NCBI RefSeq assembly: GCF_004745075.1
Contig: NZ_RHFH01000009.1
Span: 124,001-188,000 of the forward strand
Source: Brevibacterium sp. S111
Lineage (GTDB): Bacteria; Actinomycetota; Actinomycetes; Actinomycetales; Brevibacteriaceae
DNA length: 64,000 nt
Reading direction: 5' to 3'
The notes under the pieces are model-generated. The model saw only the letters and a list, made by a program, of their open reading frames with translations, did not search any database and was not told the origin of the DNA. Positions 16,823 through 26,000 of the stretch are shown in pieces (positions within the stretch are counted from its first letter, which is position 1; every line of letters begins with the position of its first letter). Position numbers and translations under genes: made by a program.

Positions 16823-19800
16823 CTAACGGCGCGGTTCCAGCCCCCACCCCCAGGCGATCAGCTCGGCCAATGACACGCCTTCGGCGTCGCTGAGATCCGT
16901 GATCTGAGTCCGGCACGAATACCCGTCGGCGAGCACGACCTCCAGCCGTGAGTCGTCCGTCCCCGCTTTGCCGCGCTTTCGCAGCGCCGGCAACAGTGCC
17001 ACCTCGGCGACGGCGACCGAGGTCTCGTAATGCCCTTCCTCGACGCCGAAGTTCCCGGCCAGGCCACAGCAGCCGCCGATGAACTCGGTGCTGGCGCCGG
17101 TCCGGGCCAGCAGCTCTCTGTCCGCAGCGGTGCCGAAGATCGCCGACTGATGGCAGTGCGGCTGAACGAGTGCGTCGACCCCGGACAGATCCGGCAGTTC
17201 GGCACCGATGCTCAGCAGATACTCGGCAAGGGTCTGCACGCGCGCAGCCACCCGACGCGAGGTGTCATCGGCGAGCAGCTTGGCCGAATCGTCCTTGAGC
17301 GTGGCCAGACAGGAAGGTTCGACGCCGACGATCGGGACATCACCGGTGGCGTCGAGGGCAGTGATCGTCTCCGCGAGATTCGCCTTTGCCGCATCGAGCT
17401 GCCCGGTCGAGATGAGCGGCAGGCCGCAGCACACGGTCTGATCGATCACCCGCACTGTGACGCCGGCGTGCTCGAGCACGGCCACGGCTGCGGCGAGGAT
17501 GCGCGGAGCAAAATGGTTCGACCAGGAATCAGCGAACAGGATCACCTCGGCGTTCGGACGCGGCACCAACCGCAACTCGTCCGACTGCGCACCCGATGAC
17601 TGCGCCCCGGATGACTGCGCACCCGAATTCTGGGCCTTCGCGCTGGGCGCCGCGTCCGCGCCCGAACGCGACTCCGCCTCGGCGCTGGACGTCCACCATC
17701 TGCGGAACGTCGTGGCCGCGAACTGCGGAATCGACCGGCGCACATCGATGCCGGAGATCCGCTTCGCCACGGTCGACAGACCCGGCAGCCCCGACACCCG
17801 ATTGAGCACCGGCGCCACCGGTGTGACCAGGCGCGCAAGCTGCGGAAGGAACCCGAGCGAGTAGTGCTTCATCGGCCGCAGCTTGCCCTTGTAGGACTGG
17901 TAGAGGACCTCGGCCTTATACGTGGACATGTCCGTTCCGGTGGGGCACTCGGTCCCGCAGGCCTTGCACGACAGGCACAGGTCAAGAGCTTCGTGCACCT
18001 CAGGCGAGTCCCATTTCGGTTCGAGCAGATCGCCCGAGACCATCTCCTGCAGCACCCGAGCGCGTCCCCGGGTCGAATGCCGTTCATCGCGTGTGGCCTG
18101 GTAGGACGGGCACATGATGTCGCCGGCGGCCGCCGAATCCGCGCGGCATTTGCCGACGCCGGTGCACCGATGCACCGCCGAGGCGAAGCCCGCGGACTCA
18201 CCCTCATAGGCCATCGCCAACTGTCCCGGAAGCTCCTGCCGCAACGGCAGCTGCGTCAGTCGGAGCGACTCATTGAGCGCATCCGGGTCGACGATGACAC
18301 CGGGGTTGAGCAGATGCTGCGGATCGAAGAGCTTCTTGACCTGGGCGAACAGATCGATCGCCGCCGGTGTGTACATGAGGCTCAGCAGCTCCGAACGTGC
18401 CCGACCGTCACCGTGCTCACCGGAGACCGAACCGCCGTAGCGGGCGACGAGCTTCGTCGCCGCGACCATGAAGTCGCGCATCACCTGCGGTCCGGTCGGG
18501 TCCTCGAGCGGGAAGTCGACCCGCATGTGCAGGCAGCCGTCACCGAAGTGACCATAGGGGATCCCCCAGAGGCCGTGTTCGTCGAGCAGAGCCATGAGAT
18601 CGTGCAGATAATCGCCGAGGTGGTCGACCGGGACCGCTGAATCCTCCCACCCGGCGTGGGCGTCGCGACCATCGGGGGTGCGCGAGACCAGACCGGCGCC
18701 GTCGGCGCGGATCGCCCACACCTCGGCGGCGGCCGCGGCGTCGAGGACGGAGGAGTCCAGGGCCTGCGACTCGGCGATGAGGCGCTGGGTCTCCTGCTCG
18801 ATTTCGGCTTCGTCCTCACCGGTGAGCTCGACGACGAGCCAGCCCGCGCCCTCGGGCAGCGTGGGGACCGCCTCGGCGCCCTTGGTGTCGATGACTCGGT
18901 TGAGCATGCGTGAGTCGAGGCCTTCGCACGCGGCTACGGGGAAGTCCTTGAGCAGCGGCGCATCATGGGCGGCCGCGACCATGTCCTCGTAGCCGAGCAC
19001 CACTGCTGAGGTGAAGCTCGGGTCTTTGACCAGGCGTATCTTCGCGGCGAGGATGACACCCCAGGTGCCTTCCGTGCCGGCGAAGGCACGGCGGAGGTCG
19101 AAGCCGTTCTCCGGGAGGAGCGACTCGAGCCCGTAGCCGGAGACCTGTCTGGAGAAGGTGCCGAAGTTCGTGCGGATGGTGCCGAGGTTCTCGGCGACGA
19201 GTTCGTGCAGACGCGGGAAGGTCGCGGAGGCGTCCGCGTCGTCGAGGGTGACGACGGTGCCGTCGATGAGCATGACCTTGAGCGCGAGGATGTTGTCGCC
19301 GGTGCGTCCGTAGCCCAGGGCGCGGGGGCCGCAGGCGTTGTTGCCGATCATTCCGCCGATGGTGCAGCGGGTGTGCGTCGACGGATCGGGACCGAAGCGC
19401 AGACCGTGCGGTTTGGCCTTCTCCTGCAGGTGGGCGTGGATGCAGCCGGCTTCAACCCAGGCCGACTGTGCGTCGGGGTCGAGGTCGAGGACGGTATTCA
19501 TATGGAGCGAGAAGTCGAGGACGATGCCGCGGCCGATGGCATTGCCGGCGATCGAGGTGCCGGCTCCGCGGCTGGTGATCGGCACGCCGAGGCGGCGGGC
19601 GATCGTGAGGACGCCACGCACCTCCTCTTCGTCGTGGGGAAAGACGATGGCGGCGGGCACAAGCCTGAAGAGCGAGGCATCGGAGGAGTAGGCGGCACGG
19701 TCCGTGTCGTCGATGCTGAAGTCGCGGATGCCGACTGCGCGGAACTCGGTCGCGAGGGTGGCGGGAAGCGTTGTCGTGGACTCGTCTTCGTCGACGGTCG

Positions 19801-19870
19801 CCCGATTCGCTCCGGTGGGATGGGCCATAGTCGTCATGTTCGCATTGTGCCACTTGGGTTGCCGGAACAT
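16823..19870 (-). CDS. FAD/Fe-S oxidoreductase, YdiJ-like (D-2-hydroxyacid dehydrogenase)
   Basis: A 1015-residue fusion. An FAD-binding PCMH domain comes first (SRGAGTSIAGNAIGRG, GGMIGNNACGPRALGYGRTG), then an FAD-linked oxidase C-terminal domain (GHFGDGCLHMRVDFP, SGEHGDGRARSE). Next is a two-cluster ferredoxin region (CTGVGKCR...CPSYQATRDE; CLSCKACGTECPTG), and last a CCG/heterodisulfide-reductase-like domain (TVCCGLPL, GGCCGLAGNFG). This matches YdiJ-type enzymes, which oxidise D-2-hydroxyacids such as D-2-hydroxyglutarate or D-lactate and pass electrons to the membrane. Of several starts I choose ATG 19870, which has GAAAGGG 5 bases upstream; 19837 and 19927 are alternatives. A Ser/Gly/Ala/Gln repeat linker precedes the last domain. 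Confidence 0.88.
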   Translation of the reverse strand: MFRQPKWHNANMTTMAHPTGANRATVDEDESTTTLPATLATEFRAVGIRDFSIDDTDRAAYSSDASLFRLVPAAIVFPHDEEEVRGVLTIARRLGVPITSRGAGTSIAGNAIGRGIVLDFSLHMNTVLDLDPDAQSAWVEAGCIHAHLQEKAKPHGLRFGPDPSTHTRCTIGGMIGNNACGPRALGYGRTGDNILALKVMLIDGTVVTLDDADASATFPRLHELVAENLGTIRTNFGTFSRQVSGYGLESLLPENGFDLRRAFAGTEGTWGVILAAKIRLVKDPSFTSAVVLGYEDMVAAAHDAPLLKDFPVAACEGLDSRMLNRVIDTKGAEAVPTLPEGAGWLVVELTGEDEAEIEQETQRLIAESQALDSSVLDAAAAAEVWAIRADGAGLVSRTPDGRDAHAGWEDSAVPVDHLGDYLHDLMALLDEHGLWGIPYGHFGDGCLHMRVDFPLEDPTGPQVMRDFMVAATKLVARYGGSVSGEHGDGRARSELLSLMYTPAAIDLFAQVKKLFDPQHLLNPGVIVDPDALNESLRLTQLPLRQELPGQLAMAYEGESAGFASAVHRCTGVGKCRADSAAAGDIMCPSYQATRDERHSTRGRARVLQEMVSGDLLEPKWDSPEVHEALDLCLSCKACGTECPTGTDMSTYKAEVLYQSYKGKLRPMKHYSLGFLPQLARLVTPVAPVLNRVSGLPGLSTVAKRISGIDVRRSIPQFAATTFRRWWTSSAEAESRSGADAAPSAKAQNSGAQSSGAQSSGAQSDELRLVPRPNAEVILFADSWSNHFAPRILAAAVAVLEHAGVTVRVIDQTVCCGLPLISTGQLDAAKANLAETITALDATGDVPIVGVEPSCLATLKDDSAKLLADDTSRRVAARVQTLAEYLLSIGAELPDLSGVDALVQPHCHQSAIFGTAADRELLARTGASTEFIGGCCGLAGNFGVEEGHYETSVAVAEVALLPALRKRGKAGTDDSRLEVVLADGYSCRTQITDLSDAEGVSLAELIAWGWGLEPRR
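17583..17627 (-). repeat. 3 x 15-bp coding tandem repeat
   Basis: Three 15-bp units (GACTGCGCACCCGAT and near copies) at 17583-17597, 17598-17612 and 17613-17627 encode a repeated five-residue S-G-A-Q-S unit in the linker between the Fe-S and CCG domains of the YdiJ-like protein. Confidence 0.8.
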
Positions 19871-20102
19871 CGAGACCCTTTCACTCTCGAGATCCTCCGC
19901 CCACACCTGCAGGGTCGTCAGGGTCATCGGGCAACACCGGAACCGTTATCGTTTCGTTATCAGACAAGCTCAGAACGACGGCTTTGTGGAGTTTGAGTTC
20001 CTATATCCGGGAATTCTTGGTGTATTGACATATTCGTGGTATCTAATGGGACTACACCAATTCGTGGCAAGGGGCCACTACATGAATGCAAGGGAAGAAG
20101 CC

Positions 20103-20357
20103 ATGTCTCGTCGAGCTCGTGAATTGACAGTAGATCAGGCCGCATTAGTCGGGGCGGTCAGAAAGGTCGCTCGGCAGCGATCGAAAATCAACACCGACTA
20201 TGTGATGGCGATTCTTCGGGCGCGCGAAGAGGGCGCGACTTTCGGGGCGATCGCCGAGGCGGCCGGCACCTCCTCGCAGGCGGTGCAGGAGATCGTGCGT
20301 CGGCACGGACCGGTCAAGCGCAGCGAACCGAAATCGGAGGTCGCAGACCCCGTCTGA
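20103..20357 (+). CDS. small helix-turn-helix protein
   Basis: An 84-residue basic protein. Residues about 30-65 form a helix-turn-helix-like segment (MAILRAREEGATFGAIAEAA, then GTSSQAVQEIVRRHGP), similar to sigma-70 region 4 or small phage-type HTH domains. I take the ATG at 20103, which has AAGGGAAG about 8 bases upstream; the frame is open further 5' but the upstream bases are AT-rich and promoter-like, with a TTGACA at 20025. It stands alone between a divergent dehydrogenase and a terminator hairpin. It probably binds DNA, but the target is unknown. Confidence 0.72.
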   Translation: MSRRARELTVDQAALVGAVRKVARQRSKINTDYVMAILRAREEGATFGAIAEAAGTSSQAVQEIVRRHGPVKRSEPKSEVADPV

Positions 20358-20427
20358 GCCCGGAATCAAGGGGTCGAGGCAAGAAGCATCGACTCCCCGG
20401 ACCTTCATTCTTCCCGCGCTCGAACAG

Positions 20428-20463
20428 GGGCGGTGATCCATCGGCGAGATGGGGTCACCGCCC
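20428..20463 (+). terminator. hairpin terminator after the small HTH gene
   Basis: GGGCGGTGA (20428-20436) pairs with TCACCGCCC (20455-20463) and is followed by TTGTGTATT. It lies 70 bases after the stop. Confidence 0.55.
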
Positions 20464-20895
20464 TTGTGTATTGCATGGGCGGTACCTGACCGTTGTATGG
20501 CCGATTCTCGGAGCCGTTCGGCGACAGGAATTTTCATTGTGCTGACAATGGGGCAGGTGGTGTGTAATGACGGGAACCGGCAGTTCGGCCCATATGGATA
20601 ATCATGTTTTGATTCGCTCGATCTGTCGATGCGAAACTGAAGTTCCCCGCGACCGACACCGGCAGCTGCGGGCGGGTTCGTGGGCAGGTCAATTGGTGAG
20701 CTCCCACGGCATGATGCGGCTATCAGCGGCTTAGATACAAGAACGACATACTCGCCGCAGTATTGCAGTCTTGTTACAGGCGGACCGGTTGTTCACGCCC
20801 CGATAGCGGGCGTTCGGCTGCACCGCGGGTCCGGGGCGTTCGGCGTGCGGCCGACCGGACTCCGGACCCGCAGGCGTGGTGAGAGGCGTCTTGTC

Positions 20896-20901
20896 TAGAG
20901 T
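20896..20901 (+). promoter_or_regulatory. -10 box of a probably leaderless gene (IMPase family)
   Basis: TAGAGT ends 6 bases before the ATG at 20908, and no Shine-Dalgarno-like purine run precedes that ATG. Transcription would therefore begin at the start codon. Confidence 0.45.
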
Positions 20902-20907
20902 GGCGAT

Positions 20908-21873
20908 ATGAACTCCGAGCCCGAATCACTGCCCGCTGAGATCGTCGACCTTCCCCTCATTCGCATCGCGTCCGACCTGTCTGTCATGGCCTGGGAGCAG
21001 ATGCTCGCCTGGAGGTCACTGCTCGGAGCGAGCCTCGATGCGCGGGTCGTCGACACGAAGACCTCGCCGAACGACCTCGTCACCAAGGCCGATGCGCAGA
21101 TCGAGGCACTCGTCCGCGGGTACCTCTCGCGGGTCAGGCCCCACGATCTCATGGTCGGCGAGGAGGGGGCGGACGCACTCGACCCGGTCGAATTCTTCTC
21201 GGCCGATATCCTTCGCCGGCTCCATGCCTACGATGCCGAGGCGCGGCTGCTCGCCGACCTCAGCGACGACGGCCCGGCGCTGGAGTGGCATGTCGACCCC
21301 ATCGACGGAACCGTGAATTATGTCCGGAACATCGAACACCATGCTTTCTCTGTCGGTGTCTGCGAGAAGCCGGACACCGATCCCGGTCTCGGTCTCGGCG
21401 GCTGGCGCATCGGGCTCGTTGCCTCACCGGGGCTGGGTGCCACTTGGCTGGCGGCCGAGGGCCTCGGCGCCTACCGGGTCGAGGGTCGACTGGCCGACTA
21501 CGGAACGGCCGCCTCGGCGAATATTCCCGCCCGCCGGCTGCGGGGTACGCCGAGCGGGCTGTCCGGACGGCTGCTCGCCACCGGGTTCGCCTACACCGGG
21601 AACAATCGCGGCCCACAGCTGGCCAAACTCGAGAACCTTATGAGCGGTTACGACGATCTCCGGCGCTGCGGCGCGGCCTCCATCGACCTGTGCATGGTCG
21701 CCGAAGGCCGCGTCAACGGCTACGCCGAACGGGGCCTGGGCATCTACGACTACGCCGGCGGTGCGGTCATCGTCGAAGAGGCAGGACTCAAGGTCAGCCG
21801 CGGGGGAGCAGGCGGTCCGACCGCCGCAGCCGACGCCCAGGCCGAGGTCGATCGGCTCGTCGCCGCCATCTGA
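20908..21873 (+). CDS. inositol monophosphatase-family phosphatase
   Basis: A 321-residue Li+-sensitive phosphatase family protein. Metal-site motifs are seen: GEEGAD (around residue 84), WHVDPIDGTVNYVRNI (around 130) and, near the C terminus, GLGIYDYAGGAVIVEEAG, where the second aspartate of the pattern is present. The family removes phosphate from inositol phosphate, histidinol phosphate, PAP or fructose-1,6-bisphosphate; the exact substrate cannot be read from sequence. In actinobacteria these are often SuhB or HisN paralogues. It lacks a ribosome site and has a -10 box right at the start. It is followed by the iron-box region. Confidence 0.88.
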   Translation: MNSEPESLPAEIVDLPLIRIASDLSVMAWEQMLAWRSLLGASLDARVVDTKTSPNDLVTKADAQIEALVRGYLSRVRPHDLMVGEEGADALDPVEFFSADILRRLHAYDAEARLLADLSDDGPALEWHVDPIDGTVNYVRNIEHHAFSVGVCEKPDTDPGLGLGGWRIGLVASPGLGATWLAAEGLGAYRVEGRLADYGTAASANIPARRLRGTPSGLSGRLLATGFAYTGNNRGPQLAKLENLMSGYDDLRRCGAASIDLCMVAEGRVNGYAERGLGIYDYAGGAVIVEEAGLKVSRGGAGGPTAAADAQAEVDRLVAAI

Positions 21874-21986
21874 ACCGACCTCGCCCCGCCCGCGCCGGCC
21901 GAGCCGCGCTGGGCTCTCTGCGCCGCAAACCGCTCATCAGGTGTGATGCAGATAACGTCATATTTCTTTGACTTTATTTTCAAAGC

Positions 21987-22005
21987 ATAGGCTAAGCTTA
22001 CTTTC
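21987..22005 (+). promoter_or_regulatory. candidate DtxR/IdeR iron box
   Basis: ATAGGCTAAGCTTACTTTC agrees with the 19-bp DtxR/IdeR consensus at 12 positions, including the AGG and GCT cores. It lies 51-69 bases ahead of the siderophore-binding lipoprotein gene, where an Fe2+-repressor site is expected. The local DNA is AT-rich, so a promoter probably overlaps it. Confidence 0.55.
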
Positions 22006-22055
22006 AGTGTGTGCACACGTTTCTCTGATTCGTTCATCCCAGGAAGTAGGACCCC

Positions 22056-23045
22056 ATGGTTTCGACTCGCCTTCAACTGAGCGCCCTGGCAGGCGTTGTC
22101 GCTCTTGCTCTGGCCGGCTGCGGCTCCTCTGATTCCGATTCGGCACAGGCCGACGGCGCTGACACCACGATCGAGGTCGAAGACAACAACGGCAAACAGA
22201 CCGTTGACTCCCCGCCGGAGTCCGTCGTCGCCACCGACAACCGCACGTTCCAAACTCTCAGCGACTGGGGCGTCGAACTCAGCGGCGGAGCCGTGTCCCT
22301 CATGAGCGACGACCTCGACTACACGAAGGACGAGTCGATCCTCGACCTCGGCAACCACCGCGAACCCGACCTCGAGAAGGTCGTCGAAGCCAAGCCCGAC
22401 CTCATCATCAACGGCCAGCGCTTCGCCCAGTTCCACGACGATCTGGCCAAGCTCGCCCCTGAGGCGGTCGTGCTCGAACTCGATCCCCGCGACGACGAGG
22501 ACTTCGACGACGAGCTGCGCCGTCAGACCACGGTGCTCGGCGAGATCTTCGGCAAGCAGGACGAAGCGAAGAAGCTCGTCGATGATTTCGACGCTTCCAT
22601 CGACCGCGCCAAGTCCGCCTATGACGGTGATGACAAGGCCATGGGGCTGATCACCTCGGCCGGTGACATCGGCTATGCCGCTCCCTCGGTCGGACGCACC
22701 GTCGGGCCCGTGTTCGACATCCTCGACCTCGCCCCGGCCCTCGAGGTCGAGGACGGCACCGAGGACCATCAGGGCGACGATGTCTCCGTCGAAGCGATCG
22801 CGAAGTCGAACCCCGACCTCATGATCGTCCTCGACCGTGATGCCTCCTTCGCGCCGGAGAAGCGCGATGAGGGCTCGGCCCCGGCCGCCGAGGTGCTCGA
22901 GGACTCCGAGGCGCTCAAGGACGTCCCCGCGATCAAGGACGAGAAGATCGTGTACTTCCCCGAGGACACCTACCTCAACGAGAGCATTCAGACCTACACG
23001 GAGTTCTTCAACGACTTCGCTGAGAAGCTCGAAGACCAGAAGTGA
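22056..23045 (+). CDS. siderophore ABC transporter substrate-binding lipoprotein
   Basis: A 329-residue FepB/FatB-type binding protein. A lipoprotein signal peptide ends at the lipobox LAGC, Cys22, so the mature protein is anchored outside the membrane. The periplasmic-binding-protein domain (PF01497 type) follows: VVATDNRTFQTLSDWG, EVVEAKPDLIINGQRFA, LNPDLMIVLDRD-like SNPDLMIVLDRDAS and PAIKDEKIVYFPEDTY. It binds a ferric siderophore and hands it to the two permeases encoded next. It is the first gene of a four-gene operon with overlapping ends. Its acidic composition suits an extracellular domain. Confidence 0.92.
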   Translation: MVSTRLQLSALAGVVALALAGCGSSDSDSAQADGADTTIEVEDNNGKQTVDSPPESVVATDNRTFQTLSDWGVELSGGAVSLMSDDLDYTKDESILDLGNHREPDLEKVVEAKPDLIINGQRFAQFHDDLAKLAPEAVVLELDPRDDEDFDDELRRQTTVLGEIFGKQDEAKKLVDDFDASIDRAKSAYDGDDKAMGLITSAGDIGYAAPSVGRTVGPVFDILDLAPALEVEDGTEDHQGDDVSVEAIAKSNPDLMIVLDRDASFAPEKRDEGSAPAAEVLEDSEALKDVPAIKDEKIVYFPEDTYLNESIQTYTEFFNDFAEKLEDQK

Positions 23046-24079
23046 TGACCATCGCCGAGGCGGCCCGACGTCGGAAGGACTCCCGAGGCAACCGGCCGGA
23101 TGAGTCTCCACGTGGGGCCGCCTCGGCGAAGGGACCCCTCTTCGGATGGCCGCTGCTGCTGGGCGTCCTCGGGGTCGCCCTCCTGCTCGCGGTCTCGCTG
23201 TTCACCGGTGTCTACGACATCTTCGGCGGTGACGGCGGTGCTCAGATGTTCCAGATCACGCGGATTCCGCGCACCATCGCCCTCGTCCTGGCCGGAGCGG
23301 CCATGGCGATGTGCGGGCTGGTCATGCAGCTGCTCACCCAGAACCGCTTCGTCGAACCGACGACGACCGGCACCACCGAATGGGCGGGCCTCGGGCTCAT
23401 GCTCACCGTCATCGTCTACCCCGATGCCTCGATCGTCGCGCGGATGGTCGGAGCGATCATCGCCGCCTTCGTCGGCACCCTCGTGTTCTTCCTCTTCCTC
23501 CGGCGAGTGTCACTGAAATCCTCGCTCATCGTGCCCATCGTCGGCATCATGCTCGGCGCCGTCGTCGGTGCCGTGTCGACCTTCGTCGCCGTTCAGACCG
23601 ATATGCTGCAGAGCCTGGGCATCTGGTTCGCAGGCAGCTTCACCTCGATTCTGCGCGGCCAGTACGAGACCCTGTGGATCGTCGCGGCCGTCGTCGTCGC
23701 GATCTTCATCCTCGCCGACCGCTTCACCGTGGCCGGCCTGGGCAAGGAGATCGCCACGAACGTCGGCCTCAACTACAACCAGATCCTGCTGCTGGGAACC
23801 GTCTTCGTCGCCGTCGCCACAGGCGTGGTCACCGTCGTCGTCGGCAACCTGCCGTTCCTCGGACTCATCGTGCCCAACATCGTCTCACTCGTCCGCGGCG
23901 ACGACCTGCGCTCGAATCTGCCGTGGGTGTGCCTGCTGGGCATCGCCATCGTCACTGTCTGCGACCTCATCGGTCGGATCATCGTCATGCCCTTCGAAGT
24001 CCCCGTCTCCCTCATCCTCGGCGTCGTCGGCGCTGCCGTGTTCGTCGCCCTGCTGCTGCGTCAGCGGAAGGTCGGGTGA
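23045..24079 (+). CDS. FecCD-family siderophore ABC permease 1
   Basis: A 344-residue inner-membrane permease of the FecCD type with about nine hydrophobic helices. Typical segments are RIPRTIALVLAGAAMAMCGL, FVEPTTTGTTEWAGLG and GNLPFLGLIVPNIVSLVRGD, the last being the coupling loop to the ATPase. The stop of the binding-protein gene overlaps the start (TGATG); a GTG one codon earlier is also possible. The first 30 residues are a charged extension whose DNA contains an inverted pair of the GCCGAGGCGG motif, unusual for this family. Confidence 0.92.
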   Translation: MTIAEAARRRKDSRGNRPDESPRGAASAKGPLFGWPLLLGVLGVALLLAVSLFTGVYDIFGGDGGAQMFQITRIPRTIALVLAGAAMAMCGLVMQLLTQNRFVEPTTTGTTEWAGLGLMLTVIVYPDASIVARMVGAIIAAFVGTLVFFLFLRRVSLKSSLIVPIVGIMLGAVVGAVSTFVAVQTDMLQSLGIWFAGSFTSILRGQYETLWIVAAVVVAIFILADRFTVAGLGKEIATNVGLNYNQILLLGTVFVAVATGVVTVVVGNLPFLGLIVPNIVSLVRGDDLRSNLPWVCLLGIAIVTVCDLIGRIIVMPFEVPVSLILGVVGAAVFVALLLRQRKVG

Positions 24080-25221
24080 GTGCCGTGCGCGCAAAGGACG
24101 AAATCCCCGCAGACCCCATGACGAACACCGACGCCGAGGCGGCCGGCCGGGCCGCTGCGGACGTGCGGGACGGTGAGCCGCCTCGGCGAGGTTCCGCCGC
24201 TGCTCAGGGTGCCTCTGCTCAGCGTGCGTCCGGACCGCTGCCGACGGCCAGGTCGGTGCGCCGATATTGGACGATGATCATCGTCCTCGCGCTCGCCTCG
24301 GCGGGTATCGCCGGCGGCATCCTGGCGTGGGACAATCCCATGCCCATCAACGACCCCGGCTTCTGGCTGATCGCGAAGCTGCGGCTGACGAACCTCGTCG
24401 TCATCGTCATGGTGGCACTGTGCCAGTCCTTCGCGACCGTCGCCTTCCAAACGGTGACGAACAACCGGATCATCACGCCCTCGATCATGGGATTCGAGTC
24501 CCTGTACGTGGCGATCCAGACCTCGGCGATGTACTTCTTCGGGGTCACCGCGATCGTCGAACTCAAGGGGCTCGTCCCATTCGTCGTCCAACTGGCGCTC
24601 ATGGTCGGGCTGTCGCTGGCACTCTACGGGTGGCTGCTGTCCGGTCGGCACTCGTCGGTGGCACTCATGCTGCTCATCGGCGTCGTCATCGGCGGGGGAC
24701 TGGGCTCGGTCGCGACATTCATGCAGCGGACGCTGACGCCGAGCGAATTCGACATCCTCTCCGCACGGCTCTTCGGATCGATCTCGAACTCGGATTCGAG
24801 CTACCTGCCGGTGTCGATCCCACTGTGCGTGCTCGCGTGCCTCGGCCTCTACCTCAGCTCGTCGCGGTTGAACGTGCTCGCGTTGGGTCGGGATATGACG
24901 AGCAACCTGGGGCTGAACTTCAAGGGCGAACTGCTCAAAGTGCTCTTCTTCGTGTCCATCCTCATGGCGGTGTCCGTGTCGATGATCGGCCCGATGGTCT
25001 TCCTCGGATTCCTCGTCGCGATGCTCGCCTACCAGTTCGCCGACACCTATGACCACAAGCGGCTCTTCCCGATGGCGGCCCTCATCGGGTTCGTCGTCCT
25101 GGGTGGAGCGTATTTCGTCATGAAGAACATCTTCTACGCCGAGGGGGTCGTGTCGGTCATCATCGAGATCGTCGGCGGCGGCGCCTTCCTGCTTGTCATC
25201 CTGCGAAAGGGGCGCCTGTGA
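24076..25221 (+). CDS. FecCD-family siderophore ABC permease 2
   Basis: A 381-residue second permease subunit that pairs with the one before it. Typical features are CQSFATVAFQTVTNNRIITP, GFESLYVAIQT, ALGRDMTSNLGLNFKGE and MIGPMVFLGFLVAMLAYQF. I start it at GTG 24076, which overlaps the previous stop as GTGA; ATG 24118 would remove 14 residues. About 60 N-terminal residues are Ala/Arg-rich and disordered, again with an inverted GCCGAGGCGG pair in the DNA, ahead of the first helix. Confidence 0.92.
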   Translation: MSAVRAKDEIPADPMTNTDAEAAGRAAADVRDGEPPRRGSAAAQGASAQRASGPLPTARSVRRYWTMIIVLALASAGIAGGILAWDNPMPINDPGFWLIAKLRLTNLVVIVMVALCQSFATVAFQTVTNNRIITPSIMGFESLYVAIQTSAMYFFGVTAIVELKGLVPFVVQLALMVGLSLALYGWLLSGRHSSVALMLLIGVVIGGGLGSVATFMQRTLTPSEFDILSARLFGSISNSDSSYLPVSIPLCVLACLGLYLSSSRLNVLALGRDMTSNLGLNFKGELLKVLFFVSILMAVSVSMIGPMVFLGFLVAMLAYQFADTYDHKRLFPMAALIGFVVLGGAYFVMKNIFYAEGVVSVIIEIVGGGAFLLVILRKGRL

Positions 25222-25973
25222 TCACGCTGGACTCGGTCCGCAAATCCTACAGCGACGAGGTCTCGATCGGGCCCGTCGACCTGCAGATCCCGGCCGGAGG
25301 AGTGACCGCTCTGGTCGGCCCCAACGGCGCCGGAAAGTCGACGCTGCTGACGATGATCGGCCGGTTGCTGGGCTTGGACTCGGGGTCGATTTCGGTGGCC
25401 GGTTTCGACGTCAGTTCGACGAAGTCGAAGGACCTGGCGAAGATCGTGTCCATCCTGCGTCAGGAGAACCACTTCATCACCCGTCTGACGATCAGGCAGC
25501 TCGTCGGGTTCGGGCGCTTCCCGCATTCGCAGGGGCGTCTGACAACCGCCGATGAGGAGATCATCTCCCAGGCCATCGACTTTCTCGAGCTCGGTGAACT
25601 GGAGAACCGGTTCATCGACGAGCTCTCCGGAGGGCAGCGGCAGCGGGCCTATGTGGCGATGGTGTTGGCGCAGGACACCGACTATGTGCTGCTCGACGAA
25701 CCGCTGAACAACCTCGACATGAAGCGGTCCGTGCAGATGATGCAGCACCTGCGCCGAGCCGCGGCCGAGATGGGCCGGACCATCGTCATCGTCCTCCACG
25801 ACATCAACTTCGCCGGTCACTACGCCGACCACATCTGCGCGGTGAAGGACGGCGAGGTCGTCGAGTTCGGCACTCCCGAGAAGATGATGACCGCCGAGGT
25901 GCTGTCCGGGGTGTTCGACACCCCGGTCGAAGTCATCGACGGTCCGCGCGGGCCGCTGGCCGTTTACTACTGA
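25218..25973 (+). CDS. siderophore ABC transporter ATP-binding protein
   Basis: A 251-residue FepC-type ATPase. Walker A is GPNGAGKST (about residue 35), the signature LSGGQRQRAYVAMV (about 136), Walker B YVLLDEPLNNLD (about 156) and the switch histidine lies in IVLHDINFAGHY. It energises the two permeases. Its GTG start overlaps the permease 2 stop as GTGA, completing the operon. A short tandem repeat follows the stop. Confidence 0.95.
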   Translation: MITLDSVRKSYSDEVSIGPVDLQIPAGGVTALVGPNGAGKSTLLTMIGRLLGLDSGSISVAGFDVSSTKSKDLAKIVSILRQENHFITRLTIRQLVGFGRFPHSQGRLTTADEEIISQAIDFLELGELENRFIDELSGGQRQRAYVAMVLAQDTDYVLLDEPLNNLDMKRSVQMMQHLRRAAAEMGRTIVIVLHDINFAGHYADHICAVKDGEVVEFGTPEKMMTAEVLSGVFDTPVEVIDGPRGPLAVYY

Positions 25974-26000
25974 CACGTTCGGCCGGTCTGGCCGGTTAGC

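Larger units (their letters stand above)
20358..20907. other. 550-bp gene-free region
   Basis: Apart from the terminator at 20428-20463 and a second stem, GCGGGTCCGG (20825-20834) with CCGGACCCGC (20862-20871), I see no gene. The middle (20500-20770) is less GC-rich than the surroundings. A 72-codon open frame at 20680 has no ribosome site or family features and is not called. Confidence 0.5.

Noticed and set aside
20680..20898. A 72-codon plus-strand frame in the gap before the IMPase gene
   Set aside because: No ribosome site, no family signal, and it runs through a hairpin and the -10 box of the next gene.
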